NCBI GenBank assembly: GCA_035235625.1
Contig: CP141140.1
Span: 26,432,685 to 26,496,684, forward strand
Direction: 5' to 3'
From: Saururus chinensis
Taxonomy: Eukaryota > Streptophyta > Magnoliopsida > Piperales > Saururaceae
Length of the DNA stretch: 64,000 nucleotides
In this document: piece by piece, positions 1 to 9,954 of the stretch
Layout of the letters: the number at the start of each line of letters is the position of its first letter
How positions within the stretch are numbered: the stretch's first letter is position 1
Notes under the pieces: model-generated
The model's database searches: none
Told to the model about the DNA's origin: nothing
What the model saw: only the letters and a program-made list of their open reading frames with translations
Translations under genes and position numbers: made by a program

Positions 1-71
1 AACTAGAAAAGCTTCATTGAAGGTTCTAATGGCTACAGGTATGCCTAAATCTCTTGCATTAAGTTCTATCA
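1..71 (+). repeat. 5' LTR of copia A, last 71 bases only
   Basis: These bases correspond to 16826-16896, the end of the 3' LTR, sharing for example GAAAAGCTTCATTGAAGG and TATGCCTAAATCTCTT, with a few point differences. The LTR ends ...TCTATCA at 71. The rest of this LTR lies left of the window. Confidence 0.85.
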
Positions 72-73
72 AT

Positions 74-87
74 TGGTATTATGAGGC
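74..87 (+). promoter_or_regulatory. Primer-binding site of copia A (degenerate)
   Basis: TGGTATTATGAGGC lies two bases after the LTR end and resembles the initiator-methionine tRNA primer-binding sequence TGGTATCAGAGC used by most plant LTR retrotransposons, with several changes. Position and similarity support the call; the decay agrees with an old element. Confidence 0.6.
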
Positions 88-1359
88 ATGTTTATTAATC
101 GCACCAATCCAAATTTTGACCAATAGAAAATTTAGTCACAGTTTACTGTCATTGTTTTTTTTATGGTGTAATGTTTACTGTTGCAATGTTTTACTATTGT
201 TGCAACCAGGCAGCTACCGAAAAACCGTTGGACTCTAGGCCGTAACAGACATGCCGGCGAGAGCTACCACCATCAGGCGTTGGGCTCTAGCCAGTGCCAC
301 CGCTACATCGGCCGTCCTAATCCGATCAAACAATCTGGCGGCAACTAAAATTTTTTTGATTTTTTTTGTCTTTGCGCGTCAGTTTTATGTATTTTCAGCT
401 GTTGTGGCTTCCAGCAGTTGCCTCCTGTCTCCGATGCTACCAAGCGCTGGCCAGCACCGCCTCCTCCTCACCGTGTTTGGGTGTTGGCCGGTACTGCCGC
501 TGCGCACAGAACCGTTGTACCTCTGGTTTTGATGCCATTGGTTTTCGATTCATAGAGCCGCCGCCAGACGCAGTCAATTGCTTGTATTGTTGGATGGATC
601 TCGAACCTCCGTCATTGGACGGAATGATTTTCGGCCTCCTGGGCTACTGGCGGCGGAATCACACACTTACCAGGGTCTTTCCATGCACTGTGAGTTTTCT
701 GAAACGCCCCTACAAGCTGCCGCTCACCGATAAGATCCACCAGATTTGTGATGGCCGCCGTCACACGGCACATTTCCCACATTTTCAGACGACGACGGGC
801 TTCACCAGACGACAGCAAGGAGAAAATCTCCTCCGCTACCCTAGTCTTGAAGATGACCTGCACTGGGTGCAGCCGTGCAAGTCCGTTCTGACTGGTGCCC
901 GACTGGTTTTTTCACTAACCCGCGACGCGGGTCAGCTGCTGACCTGGCCCAAACTGGCCGATCTCTAGACCTGGTTTGGTCCATTTAGGGGCCAATTTTT
1001 TTTCTTTTTGGAGTTTTTTATATACAATTATGATTGCATGTACATTATGGATGTGTGTTTTTAATTATCATGATTAAGGCGTTATTAATGTTATGGGCCA
1101 GCCATGGGATTATATTGCAATCGTATGTTTTCTCAATTTTTTTTTAAAAATGTTGAGTGCACCACTTATGTAATTTTAGAGAGAGAGTGTACATTATACT
1201 TATTGTAAGCGACACCAGAATTCAAGGAGCCTGTCTGAAGGAGGATGCAGTCATGAAGAATTAATGTATATTTTTTTCTATTTTAGGGGCTTATAGCTTT
1301 TAACTTGTACAGATTTTTTTTAAATGATTGTATAAGGACTTTGGACTATATTTTTATTT

Positions 1360-1364
1360 GTGGT
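1360..1364. repeat. Target-site duplication GTGGT, left copy (right copy 10602-10606)
   Basis: GTGGT precedes the left LTR and the same five bases follow the right LTR at 10602-10606. A perfect 5-bp duplication marks the integration of the gypsy element into copia A and fixes both element ends. Confidence 0.93.
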
Positions 1365-2382
1365 TGTGGCGACCGCTAGAAATAATACACGTCGTAATTC
1401 ATGTAATTATTATCTAGTTCGGCACATGCGACATTGCATATGAAACCGAACATAGTGGTCCGCCGTACAGACATAAGTCAGCCTAACACATAAGAAAATC
1501 GGAGTTGACACATAGCAAAAAAAATATATATATATATATATATATCGTAGTCGAAGAGTAGAATTCAGTCCGTAGTACACTGTATGTAGAACGTTCATAT
1601 TACAGAATTACAAAATTCAAGCAAGTCTAAAAATATAATATTACAGAGGTAGAAAAGTAAAAGAGACTAAACAGAGAATTCTTCGGATGACCCCTCCGGG
1701 TTAGTTTTACTACCTGCAGATTCTGTGGGTGGGTGAGTATTTTTATACCCAGTAGGTAGGATTAAAATCTAATTTAATGCTAAGTAACAGATCGTAATAA
1801 TTTTTGCATAACTGATTCAGAAACCAATAAAAAAATGTCGGTTCGTCCGATGACGAGAAATCCAGAGCCGTGATACCGACAGCGTTCCTCCGACGCTCAT
1901 GGGGCAACCGGAAGCTCAGAAGGCTGGAGTTTTCCCATGATACTCCATACCTATATGCACGTGCCTAATACCGATATTTCCTTCGGTAGGTATCCAGAAA
2001 ATATTGTTCTAGGTATAACCCTAGAACTCCCCAGAAAACACATATATCATGCCATGATGTGCATAAAATATTTCTTTTTTTTTTTTTTTTGAAAACGTAA
2101 GAAGAGATATACGATTGACTAAAAATGATCCATAAAGAAACAAAGTATACACGTAGAGCATAAATTTAGAGTTTAAGACTCCCTACCTTAAAATGGGGGT
2201 AGAAATTTCGTGCTTGTAGAAGGCTTGTATTGAAAATCTGGCCCCGTCACAGCGTCCAGCACAGTCGATTTAGTTAGGAACGCTTTTTGAACGGGTTGAA
2301 ACGGACTTAAAACGGCTTAGAACGGAGGGTCAGAAGCTTTGACTGGAGGTGGAAGTGAATGGTAAAAAATGAAATGACGGCG

Positions 2383-2390
2383 TATTTATA
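2383..2390 (-). promoter_or_regulatory. TATA box in the 3' LTR copy
   Basis: TATAAATA on the minus strand, directly downstream (in element sense) of the GC-rich block. In this LTR it would point transcription out of the element toward the window's left edge. Confidence 0.6.
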
Positions 2391-2394
2391 GGCG

Positions 2395-2640
2395 AGGTGG
2401 ACCGGGCGATGCGCGACGCGTGTCCGCCACGCGTCGCGCGGTGGAACTGCACGCTGCGCGATCCCGCGCCGCAATGCGGAACCCGACACGCGGGTTCCGC
2501 GTGTCGCGCGGTCCGGCCGCGGACGGCGCGTGGTCCGCGCGGTTCCACGCGCCGCGCGGTACACCGCGCGGCGAGGACCCGCGCGCGGGTCCCGGGCCCG
2601 CCGCGCGGACGAACTGCGCGATGCCACGTCGCGCGGTAAA
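2395..2640. repeat. CpG-dense GC-rich tract in 3' LTR
   Basis: About 245 bp made largely of CGCG, GCGCGG and GGAACC-type blocks in direct and inverted order, e.g. GGTTCCACGCGCCGCGCGGT, inside otherwise AT-rich DNA. It lies just upstream of the LTR TATA box in element sense, so it occupies the U3 promoter-proximal region. The arginine- and alanine-rich open frames across it arise from base composition. Confidence 0.85.
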
Positions 2641-3028
2641 ATCTCGGGTGGCGCAATGCTTGCGTCAGCCGTTAATAAAATATTATTTTCCTTTTTTTTT
2701 TCTTTTTCAAAACTTAAAATAGCCATAACTTTTTACCTATATTTCGGAATTATACGTTCTTGGTACCGACGGACTCGTATCGACGAGCCCTTCGAAACAA
2801 GACCACTCAAGGATAGGTTTTACCGTAGTTTTATCGTGGGCCCGCTTATGATGCACGCTTCCACGATTGCTACATACGGTCACTATCTCCGAATCAAATG
2901 TTTCAAAAATCTTTAAGTTCGTTTTTTAAAGTTCTACAACATTCATTTAAGTCTTGAAAACAAAATAATGTCCTAATAATATATAAAAATTCTAACAATA
3001 AAATTTACCTCGGATCTGGGTTGTCACA

Positions 3029-3041
3029 TTCTTCCCTCCTT
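3029..3041 (-). promoter_or_regulatory. Polypurine tract of the Tekay-type element
   Basis: On the minus strand AAGGAGGGAAGAA directly abuts the 3' LTR (TGTGACA...). Position and purine content match the plus-strand primer site used in reverse transcription. Confidence 0.85.
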
Positions 3042-3071
3042 ATAAGAATTTCGTCCTCGAAATTAAACTTG

Positions 3072-3833
3072 CTATTCATCAAAAAGCTCAGGATATTTCT
3101 TTACCATTTCACTTTCCAATTCCCACGTGGCTTCTTCTGACGAATGGTGCTGCCATAACACTTTGACTAATGGAATCCTTTTTGTCCTCAAGATTTGTTC
3201 TTTTCGATCCAATATTCTGACAGGCTTCTCTTCAAATGTCAAATCAGGTTCCAAGGTAATCATTGTTTGATCTAAAACGTGAGAAGGGTCTTGTATATAC
3301 TTGCGAAGCATGGATACATGAAATACATTATGGACCTTGTCGAACTGAGGGGGTAATGCCAATCTGTAAGCTACTGGTCCGATTTTGTCAAGAATCTCAA
3401 ATGGTCCTACAAATCGAGGACTTAGCTTTCCTCTCATCCCAAATCTCATAACTCCTCTAGTTGGTGATACCTTCAGCAGCACAAGCTCACCTTCGCGGAA
3501 GTCGAGGTCTTTTCTTCTTTGATCAGCATAGCTCTTTTGACGACTTTGTGCGGTCTCTAATCGACTGCGTATAAGCTTCACTTTACTTACACATTGTTGT
3601 AAGAGTTCTGATTTTACCAATTTTCCTTCCCCAACTTCACTCCAACAAGTTGGGGATCGACAGGGTCGTCCATAAAGAGCTTCATATGGTGCCATACCAA
3701 TACTGGAATGATAACTATTATTATAAGAAAATTCGATTAGTGGCAAGTGTTCATCCCAGTTACCTTTCCAATCTATGGCACATGCCCGCAACATGTCTTC
3801 TAGTGTCTGAATAGTTCGTTCGGGACCGACCAT
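3072..3833 (-). pseudogene. Integrase C-terminus and chromodomain of Tekay-type pol (frameshifted piece)
   Basis: The last part of pol, in a frame different from the piece upstream; the frame changes at about 3830-3840, within the HPQxDG...R region of the integrase core. It contains the catalytic Glu region (ERTIQTLEDMLRA), the NNSYHSSIGMAPYEALYGR stretch typical of gypsy integrases, a GPF/Y-type module (RFVGPFEIL) and VHNVFHVSMLRKY. It ends with a chromodomain-like tail (RILDRKEQ...VLWQHHSSEEATWELE). Chromodomains in this position define chromoviruses and are thought to guide integration to marked chromatin. The stop is at 3072, 31 bases before the polypurine tract. Confidence 0.88.
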
Positions 3834-5160
3834 CGATTTGCGGATGGAATGCTGTACTTAATCTGAGGCTTGTTCCCAATTCTTCTTGAAGTCTCGTCCA
3901 AAAATGTGAAGTGAACCGGCTGTCTCGATCTGAAATGATCGACAAGGGTACACCATGCCGACTCACAATTTCTTTTATATACATTTTGGCCAAGACATTC
4001 AATGTCTGAGATTTCTTTAAAGGAAGAAAATGGGCACTCTTAGTAAGTCTATCCACTATAACCCAAATGGATTCATGGCCGGCCGATGTCTTGGGTAAGC
4101 CTGAAACAAAATCCATAGAAATGTGCTCCCATTTCCATTCTGGAATTTCAATAGGATGAAGAGTACCTGATGGTTTCTGACATTCTGCTTTAACTTGCTG
4201 ACAAGTTAGGCATTTAGAGACAAATTCTCCAACGTCCCTTTTCATCCCTTTCCACCAAAAACTTCTTTTGAGATCCTGGTACATTTTTGTTCCTCCTGGG
4301 TGGATGGTATATTGAGACCTATGAGCTTCATGCAGCAATTCTTGTTTTAATTCTGGTACTGCAGGGACTACTAGTCGTGCTTTAAATCTTATGCCCTCAT
4401 TAGCATGTTTATTAAAATCAGGCTTACCTAAGAAGGTTTGTATTTCTGTATCCTCTTTTTGTGCCTCTAAAATGCGCTCAATCAATTCCGATTTTATTTC
4501 CAGATTAGCTATGATTACCTTTTTGGTTCCTGATTGTAATTGAGGTTGTAAATCTATTATCTCTTCCATCAACCTCCATTCCTTTATCAACATTTGAGCT
4601 ACCATTCCTGTGGTCTTCCTACTCAAGGCATCAGCTACTACATTGGCTTTTCCCGGGTGATATTGAATAGAGAAGTCATAATCATTCAAGTATTCAATCC
4701 ATCGTCTTTGCCTTAAATTTAAATCCCTTTGAGAGAAAATGTACTTCAGACTCTGATGATCTGTAAAAACTTCAAATTTCTCTCCATATAAATAATGTCT
4801 CCATAGTTTTAAGGCAAAAACTACAGCTGCCAATTCAAGATCGTGGATGGGGTAATTACCTTCATGTTTCTTTAATTGTCTTGAAGCATAGGCTATCACC
4901 TTCTCATTCTGCATCAAGACACATCCAAGACCCATTCTTGAGGCATCACTATAAATTATAAACCCTCCACTACCAGTTGGTAAGGATAAAACTGGGGTGG
5001 TGGTTAATCTTTGTTTCAATTCTTGAAATGCCTTCTCACATTCCTCATTCCACAAAAACCGCACTCCTTTTCTTGTTAGCTTTGTTAAAGGTAAAGCTAT
5101 CTTCGAGAAATTTTGGATAAATCTTCGATAGTAACCAGCAAGTCCTAAGAAGCTTCTAAT
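3760..5160 (-). pseudogene. RNase H and integrase core of Tekay-type pol
   Basis: Open from just after the premature stop near 5161-5163. In order: the RT connection region (SFLGLAGYYRRF), RNase H (IIYSDASRMGLGCVLMQ; ASRQLKKHEGNYPIHDLELA; FTDHQSLKYI), then the integrase zinc-binding HHCC region (HEAHRS...HPGG...CLTCQQVKAE) and the core with two catalytic Asp (HISMDFVSGLP; IISDRDSRFTSHFW). The frame is lost near 3830 before the catalytic Glu. All domains are close to family consensus, so the damage is recent. Confidence 0.88.
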
Positions 5161-5448
5161 TTACGTAACAGTTTTGGGCCTTTCCCACTTTAATACTGCT
5201 TCGATCTTGGTAGGGTCTACTGATATTCCATTGCTAGAGATGACATGACCCAAGAATACAACCTTACTCAGCCAAAATTCACACTTACTTAACTTAGCAT
5301 ATAGCTGATGATCTCTCAAGGTTTGAAGAACTATTTGTAAGTGTGCTTGGTGTTCTTCAAGAGTGGAAGAATAGACTAATATGTCATCAACAAAAACAAT
5401 CACGAATTTATCCAAATAAGGTCGAAAAACTCGGTTCATAAGATCCAT
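5161..5448 (-). pseudogene. Reverse transcriptase C-terminal half of Tekay-type pol
   Basis: This piece holds the RT active site ([13 protein letters not shown]) and [19 protein letters not shown]. Its upstream edge is a frameshift relative to the gag-RT piece, at about 5440-5450 after [10 protein letters not shown]. Its downstream edge is a premature TAA (5161-5163) inside the conserved connection region; a single G-to-T change in a GAA codon would explain it. A polymerase read from this copy would be truncated just after the palm. Confidence 0.88.
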
Positions 5449-7260
5449 GAATGCTTTGCGGGAGCATTCGTCAATCCGAATGGCATCACTATAAATTCAT
5501 AGTGTCCATAGCGGGTACGAAATGCTGTTTTTGGAATATCTTCATCCCGTATTCTCAACTGATGATATCCAGATCTTAAATCTATTTTTGAGAAAACTTT
5601 TGCTTCTTGTAATTGATCAAACAAATCATCTATTCTGGGTAAAGGATACTTATTTTTAATAGTTACCGAGTTAAGCATTCTATAATCTATGCACAGTCTT
5701 AATGATCCATCCTTTTTCCTGACAAAAAGGACTGGAGCTCCCCAAGGTGAGACACTCGGTCGGATGAATCCTTTGCTCAATAGCTCTTGCAATTGATTCT
5801 TTAATTCCTTTAGTTCTGCAGGGGCCATTCTATAGGGTGCCTTGGAGATAGGTTCTGCATCTGACATTAAATCAATGTTAAAGTCTATCTCTCTCTTTGG
5901 TGGTACCCCTGGAAGATCTTCAGGAAACACATCTGAAAAGTTCCTTATAACTTCAATATCCTCTATCTTGGGAGAAGATGATTCTTCCAAGATTATATTT
6001 GCAAGATACGCTGGACACCCTCTAGATATCAAGTGTTGTGCCTTTACGGCAGAAATAAGGCATACTCCTGAAGGTTCTCTATTTCCATGGAAGGTATATT
6101 CCTCTCCTTGATTATTGAATATTACCTTCTTTTTCTTACAGTCCACCAATGCTTCATTATCAGCTAACCAATCCATTCCTAAGATGACATCGTAATCGTT
6201 CATACTTAAGAGTATCAAGTTAGCCTTCCATTTATGGTTGTCATAGATTATGGACACATCTTGTACAAAATTTTGAGCTATAATAGTTTTTCCTACAGGA
6301 GTTGACACTTCTAAGATATATCCTAGTTCCATAACTGGATAATCTGTACTTAAGACAAAATCGCAGGATATAAAAGAATGTGTTGATCCTGGATCTATTA
6401 GAACTTTAGCAACTTTATCCAAAATTAGAAGTGTACCTTGTATAACTCCTGCTGAAGTTTGAGCTTCTTCTGTAGTAATAGCAAACACTCTCCCCTGTGC
6501 CTTTGGTTTTTGCTCCGGTTTGATCTCTTCTTTGATTTTCTTTGTGGGGCAATCTTTGATCTGGTGCCCAGGGTCCCCACATGCGAAGCATCGCCTCTCA
6601 GTGAGGTAACAGATCCCCATTGGATGAAATCGGTTGCATTTGGAGCATTTTTCTAATTTCTTCTCTTTTTGGTTTTGGGGCGGCGGTCTAGAGGTTCTTT
6701 GAAATTTTTGGTTATTGAATTGATTAGAGGCTGTAAATTTTCTCTTTCGATCTTCCATTCGGCTCCCTTGTCCACGATCCTTTTTCTCTGCTAAGAATTC
6801 TTGATATTCTTGTTCCAATAGTGAAGCTAATTCCACAGCTTTAGCCAAAGTTGTGGGTTGAAATCCTACTATTCGACTGCGAAGCCCGTTATGTAACCCT
6901 CTAACAAATTTTCGGGCTCTCTTTAACTCTGTTGAGCAGATTTCAGGAGCAAAGCGTTGTAGTTGGACGAATTTGTTTTCGTACTGAAAGACGGTCATAC
7001 TACCTTGTTGCAAATCCAGAAATTCTTTTTCTTTCTTCTCCTGAACATGAGGCGGAAAATATTTGTTGTATAATACTTCTCTGAATTCTTCCCACTTGAT
7101 ATTTCCTCTATTTGGAAAGAAATTCCGTTCTGCTGATGGCCACCAAAAAGCTGCTTCTCCTATCATAGCGAAAGTGGCTACATCCACTTTCCTATCTTCT
7201 GGAACTTTTAATGCCTTAAAAATTCGTTCGACTTCGAACATCCACTTTTCAGCAGCCTAC
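5436..7260 (-). pseudogene. Gag, protease and RT N-terminal half of Tekay-type element
   Basis: An open frame of about 600 codons downstream of a premature TAG near 7259. It contains the retrotransposon gag domain ([38 protein letters not shown]), a basic linker and a double zinc-binding region: [13 protein letters not shown] (about residues 199-211) and the CCHC knuckle [14 protein letters not shown] (218-231). The protease follows with [12 protein letters not shown] (Asp near residue 283; Pro replaces the usual Ser/Thr, which I believe occurs in this branch) and [11 protein letters not shown] motifs run to [10 protein letters not shown]. Gag and pol form one frame here. It ends in the frameshift at about 5440. 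Confidence 0.88.
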
Positions 7261-7281
7261 GGTCCATCTACTCCGAGAAAA

Positions 7282-7533
7282 TTAGGAGGCGATTTTCTTA
7301 AAACGCTCAAGCAGATTATCCTTCTCGGTATGACTACTTTTGATCAATTCCCTAGAGTTACTTAAATGAGTAGGGCTGGGTTGGAGTCCTTGAGTCTGTA
7401 AATGCTGAGTCATCCTTTGAATCATCAGGTCAAGGAAAGTATCCATGTTATTTTCGGGTACTACCGTGTCTTGAGCAGTGTTTTCGGCTTGGGCTGAATC
7501 GTCAGACAGTTGTACTTCTTTGTCAGAAGACAT
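7282..7533 (-). pseudogene. Gag N-terminus of Tekay-type element
   Basis: Probable gag start (MSSDKEVQLSDDSAQAENTA) followed by an acidic, glutamine-rich stretch. The frame is lost in a run of A residues at about 7300 (one extra A). The other frame continues as PPNFLGVDGP and meets a TAG near 7259 before the conserved gag domain. This copy therefore cannot make full gag from its first ATG. Confidence 0.8.
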
Positions 7534-7624
7534 TTTGAGCGGATCGTAATAACCTTAAATTCACAAGAAATTTTTGTAAACTAGAGGTGTATATATATAT
7601 AACCATTCTCGTATTTATATTTGT

Positions 7625-7803
7625 ACAGAAGAAGTGTATAGAACACACTTGAAAAGCCAAAAGATTCTAGTCATATCAGGCAACAAACGTACAAAAGAAG
7701 TGTATTGACTACACTTGAAAAGCCAAAAGATTCTATCTACGTCACGCGACAAACGTTCAAAAGAAGTGTATTGACTACACTTGAGAAAGCACCCAAAAGA
7801 ACG
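7625..7803 (-). repeat. Three 66-bp tandem repeats with a conserved hairpin, between accessory ORF and gag
   Basis: The block beginning GAAGTGTAT recurs at 7631, 7697 and 7763, a 66-bp period. Each unit carries a short inverted repeat: copies 2 and 3 read AAGTGTATTGACTACACTT (7-bp arms, 5-base loop); copy 1 has shorter arms (AAGTGT...ACACTT). It lies in the 5' untranslated region of gag on the genomic RNA, a position where retroelements often place packaging or translation signals; a role here is inference. Confidence 0.8.
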
Positions 7804-7831
7804 TTTAAGCGCAAACTACACATTCAGGCGT

Positions 7832-8788
7832 TCAAGGGAAAAATTTCTTATAAGGGCATTGGAAGAAGTAATGTCCGTCCTTCTCGCAGATAGGGCATAG
7901 TTCAGGCAGCGACAATGTGTACCATGGGCACTGACAGAAGTGATGCCCTCTCTGCTCGCATAGCACACAGACTTCTGGTAGTTGGTGCGTGTACCATACT
8001 ACTCCTTTTCCCCTATCTCCCCATTGCGCACTCTCCGCTTCTGCCATTTCTTCCGCTTCCGGGGGTAAGACATTTAGATCAATGTCTCTCATAGGGTTAT
8101 ACACCCCTTCTCCCCTAATCACATTTTCCCCTCCTTGGACGTCCATCAATTGCTCTTCGCCCACATTCTCAACTATCTCGCCCTCCTCCTGAATGTTAAT
8201 CATCATGCTGTTCCAGAAGTATTCATCATCCATAGGATCTGCTTTCAATGCTCCTTTTTCTACCTGATCTTCCTCTAATGGGTCCTCCTCCACGGGGTCT
8301 TCCTCTTCAGATAGGTCCTCCTCATATATGCCCTCCTCCACCGGGTCCTCTTCTAACGGTTCCTCCTCCGCAGGGTCCTCCTCAGATATATTCTCCTCCA
8401 CCGGGTCCTCTTCTAACGGGTTCTCTTCCAACGGTTCCTCCTCCACAGGGTCCTCCTCCTCCCCAGATATGTCCTCCTCCATGAGGTCCTCTTCTAATGG
8501 CTCATCCTCTTCTGATGTGTCCTCAATTTCAACGGTTGTGTCAGAAATGTTTAGTACCTCGTCTACAGAGAGAGGTGTGTCAGGAATATTAACTATTTCC
8601 TGAACATCGTTGCTATTCTGGGGAAAGGCGGTGGTAATGTCTGAATTGTTTGAGGATTCCGCCATACTGTGATTCTTTTTGCTTTTTCTCGGTGGTGGTT
8701 TTCGGGCTGACATGTGATATAAAGATCCCGAAATAAGTTTCATTTTCGATTTTCCCATTAACTGAACTAATATTTTAAAACATATCAC
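7832..8788 (-). CDS. Accessory ORF of the Tekay-type element: acidic-repeat, twin zinc-knuckle protein
   Basis: An intact 318-codon frame on the element's sense strand, 82 bases after the primer-binding site and about 300 bases before gag. An inner start at residue 26 (MSARKPPPRKSKKN) would begin at a basic, NLS-like segment. Residues ~90-180 are repeats of Glu-Glu-Asp-Pro-Val/Leu. Residues 237-242 read DLNVLP, matching the DLNxxP form of the EAR motif that recruits TOPLESS corepressors in plants. The C-terminus has two perfect C-x2-C-x4-H-x4-C knuckles (C274/C277/H282/C287 and C298/C301/H306/C311) within a tandem 24-residue duplication. The knuckles suggest nucleic-acid binding; the rest is inference. 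Gag has its own separate knuckles. It stays open while gag-pol is broken. Ogre/Tat elements have an ORF before gag; I know of none in Tekay. A captured host fragment is possible. Confidence 0.72.
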   Translation of the reverse strand: MICFKILVQLMGKSKMKLISGSLYHMSARKPPPRKSKKNHSMAESSNNSDITTAFPQNSNDVQEIVNIPDTPLSVDEVLNISDTTVEIEDTSEEDEPLEEDLMEEDISGEEEDPVEEEPLEENPLEEDPVEENISEEDPAEEEPLEEDPVEEGIYEEDLSEEEDPVEEDPLEEDQVEKGALKADPMDDEYFWNSMMINIQEEGEIVENVGEEQLMDVQGGENVIRGEGVYNPMRDIDLNVLPPEAEEMAEAESAQWGDRGKGVVWYTHQLPEVCVLCEQRGHHFCQCPWYTLSLPELCPICEKDGHYFFQCPYKKFFP

Positions 8789-8870
8789 TGCATAAGAAAA
8801 TATTAAATATAATTACTACATTATTACCTAAGAAAAACAAATATTAACTGTTCTACGAACAGTGGAGTCA

Positions 8871-8886
8871 AGTGCTCCGATACCAA
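8871..8886 (-). promoter_or_regulatory. Primer-binding site of the Tekay-type element (tRNA-iMet)
   Basis: On the minus strand TTGGTATCGGAGCACT follows the 5' LTR after a short spacer. It matches the initiator-Met tRNA 3' end complement (TGGTATCAGAGC) with one change; copia B at 49201 has the same TGGTATCGGAGC variant. Confidence 0.88.
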
Positions 8887-9037
8887 GTGTGGCGACCGCT
8901 AGAAATAATACACGTCGTAATTCATGTAATTATTATCTAGTTCGGCACATGCGACATTGCATATGAAACAGAACATAGTGGTCCGCCGTACAAACATAAG
9001 TCAGCCTAACACATAAGAAAATCGGAGTTGACACATA

Positions 9038-9040
<3 letters not shown>

Positions 9041-9092
<52 letters not shown>
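9041..9092. repeat. (TA)n microsatellite in the 5' LTR
   Basis: An uninterrupted TA run of about 50 bases; the allelic run in the other LTR (about 1524-1546) is less than half as long. The LTRs were identical at insertion, so this length change arose afterwards. Confidence 0.9.
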
Positions 9093-9094
<2 letters not shown>

Positions 9095-9926
9095 TAGTCG
9101 AAGAGTAGAATTCAGTCCGTAGTACACTATATGTAGAACGTTCATATTACAGAATTACAAAATTCAAGCAAGTCTAAAAATATAATATTACAGAGGTAGA
9201 AAAGTAAAAGAGACTAAACAGAGAATTCTTCGGATGACCCCTCCGGGTTAGTTTTACTACCTGCAGATTCTGTGGGTGGGTGAGTATTTTTATACCCAGT
9301 AGGTAGGATTAAAATCTAATTTAATGCTAAGTAACAGATCGTAATAATTTTTGCATAACTGATTCGAAACCAATAAAAATGTCGGTTCGTCCGATGACGA
9401 GAAATCCAGAGCCGTGATACCGACAGCGTTCCTCCGACGCTCATGGGGCAACCGGAAGCTCAGAAGGCTGGAGTTTTCCCATGATACTCCATACCTATAT
9501 GCACGTGCCTAATACCGATATTTCCTTCGGTAGGTATCCAGAAAATATTGTTCTAGGTATAACCCTAGAACTCCCCAGAAAACACATATATCATGCCATG
9601 ATGTGCATAAAATATTTCTTTTTTTTTTTTTTTTGAAAACGTAAGAAGAGATATACGATTGACTAAAAATGATCCATAAAGAAACAAAGTATACACGTAG
9701 AGCATAAATTTAGAGTTTAAGACTCCCTACCTTAAAATGGGGGTAGAAATTTCGTGCTTGTAGAAGGCTTGTATTGAAAATCTGGCCCCGTCACAGCGTC
9801 CGGCATAGTCGATTTAGTTAGGAACGCTTTTTGAACGGGTTGAAACGGACTTAAAACGGCTTAGAACGGAGGGTCAGAAGCTTTGACTGGAGGTGGAAGT
9901 GAATGGTAAAAAATGAAATGACGGCG

Positions 9927-9934
9927 TATTTATA
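9927..9934 (-). promoter_or_regulatory. TATA box of the Tekay-type element promoter
   Basis: TATAAATA on the minus strand just downstream of the GC-rich block. By usual spacing the transcript would start about 30 bases further on, near 9895-9900, leaving about 1 kb of R-U5 before the primer-binding site. Confidence 0.65.
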
Positions 9935-9954
9935 GGCGAGGTGGACCGGGCGAT

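Larger units (their letters stand above)
72..1364 (+). other. Leader region of copia A (left part), no gene recognised
   Basis: About 1.3 kb between the primer-binding site and the gypsy insertion. The first part is AT-rich; 200-960 is more GC-rich, with an open frame of 200 codons at 366-968 that resembles nothing I know and has no repeated or conserved motif. It continues after the gypsy insertion at 10602. A leader of about 1.8 kb before gag is long for copia, so part of 200-960 could be another insertion whose edges I cannot see. Confidence 0.5.
1365..3028 (-). repeat. 3' LTR of the Tekay-type element (1664 bp)
   Basis: On the minus strand it begins TGTGACAACCC and ends GGTCGCCACA, the usual TG...CA borders. 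It is almost identical to 8888-10601. Differences are single bases, a shorter TA run (1524-1546) and a shorter GC-rich block. Confidence 0.95.

Noticed and set aside
366..968. 200-codon plus frame in the copia A leader
   Set aside because: No recognisable motif, located in a leader interrupted by another element; openness probably reflects the local GC content.
2307..2916. Arg/Ala/Pro-rich open frames on both strands (and their counterparts at 9851-10489)
   Set aside because: They lie in the non-coding LTR and follow from the CpG-dense tract; open in several frames at once, with no domain.
8248..8603. Pro- and Ser-rich plus-strand frames opposite the accessory ORF
   Set aside because: Mirror images of the acidic Glu-Glu-Asp-Pro repeat on the minus strand; no independent support.
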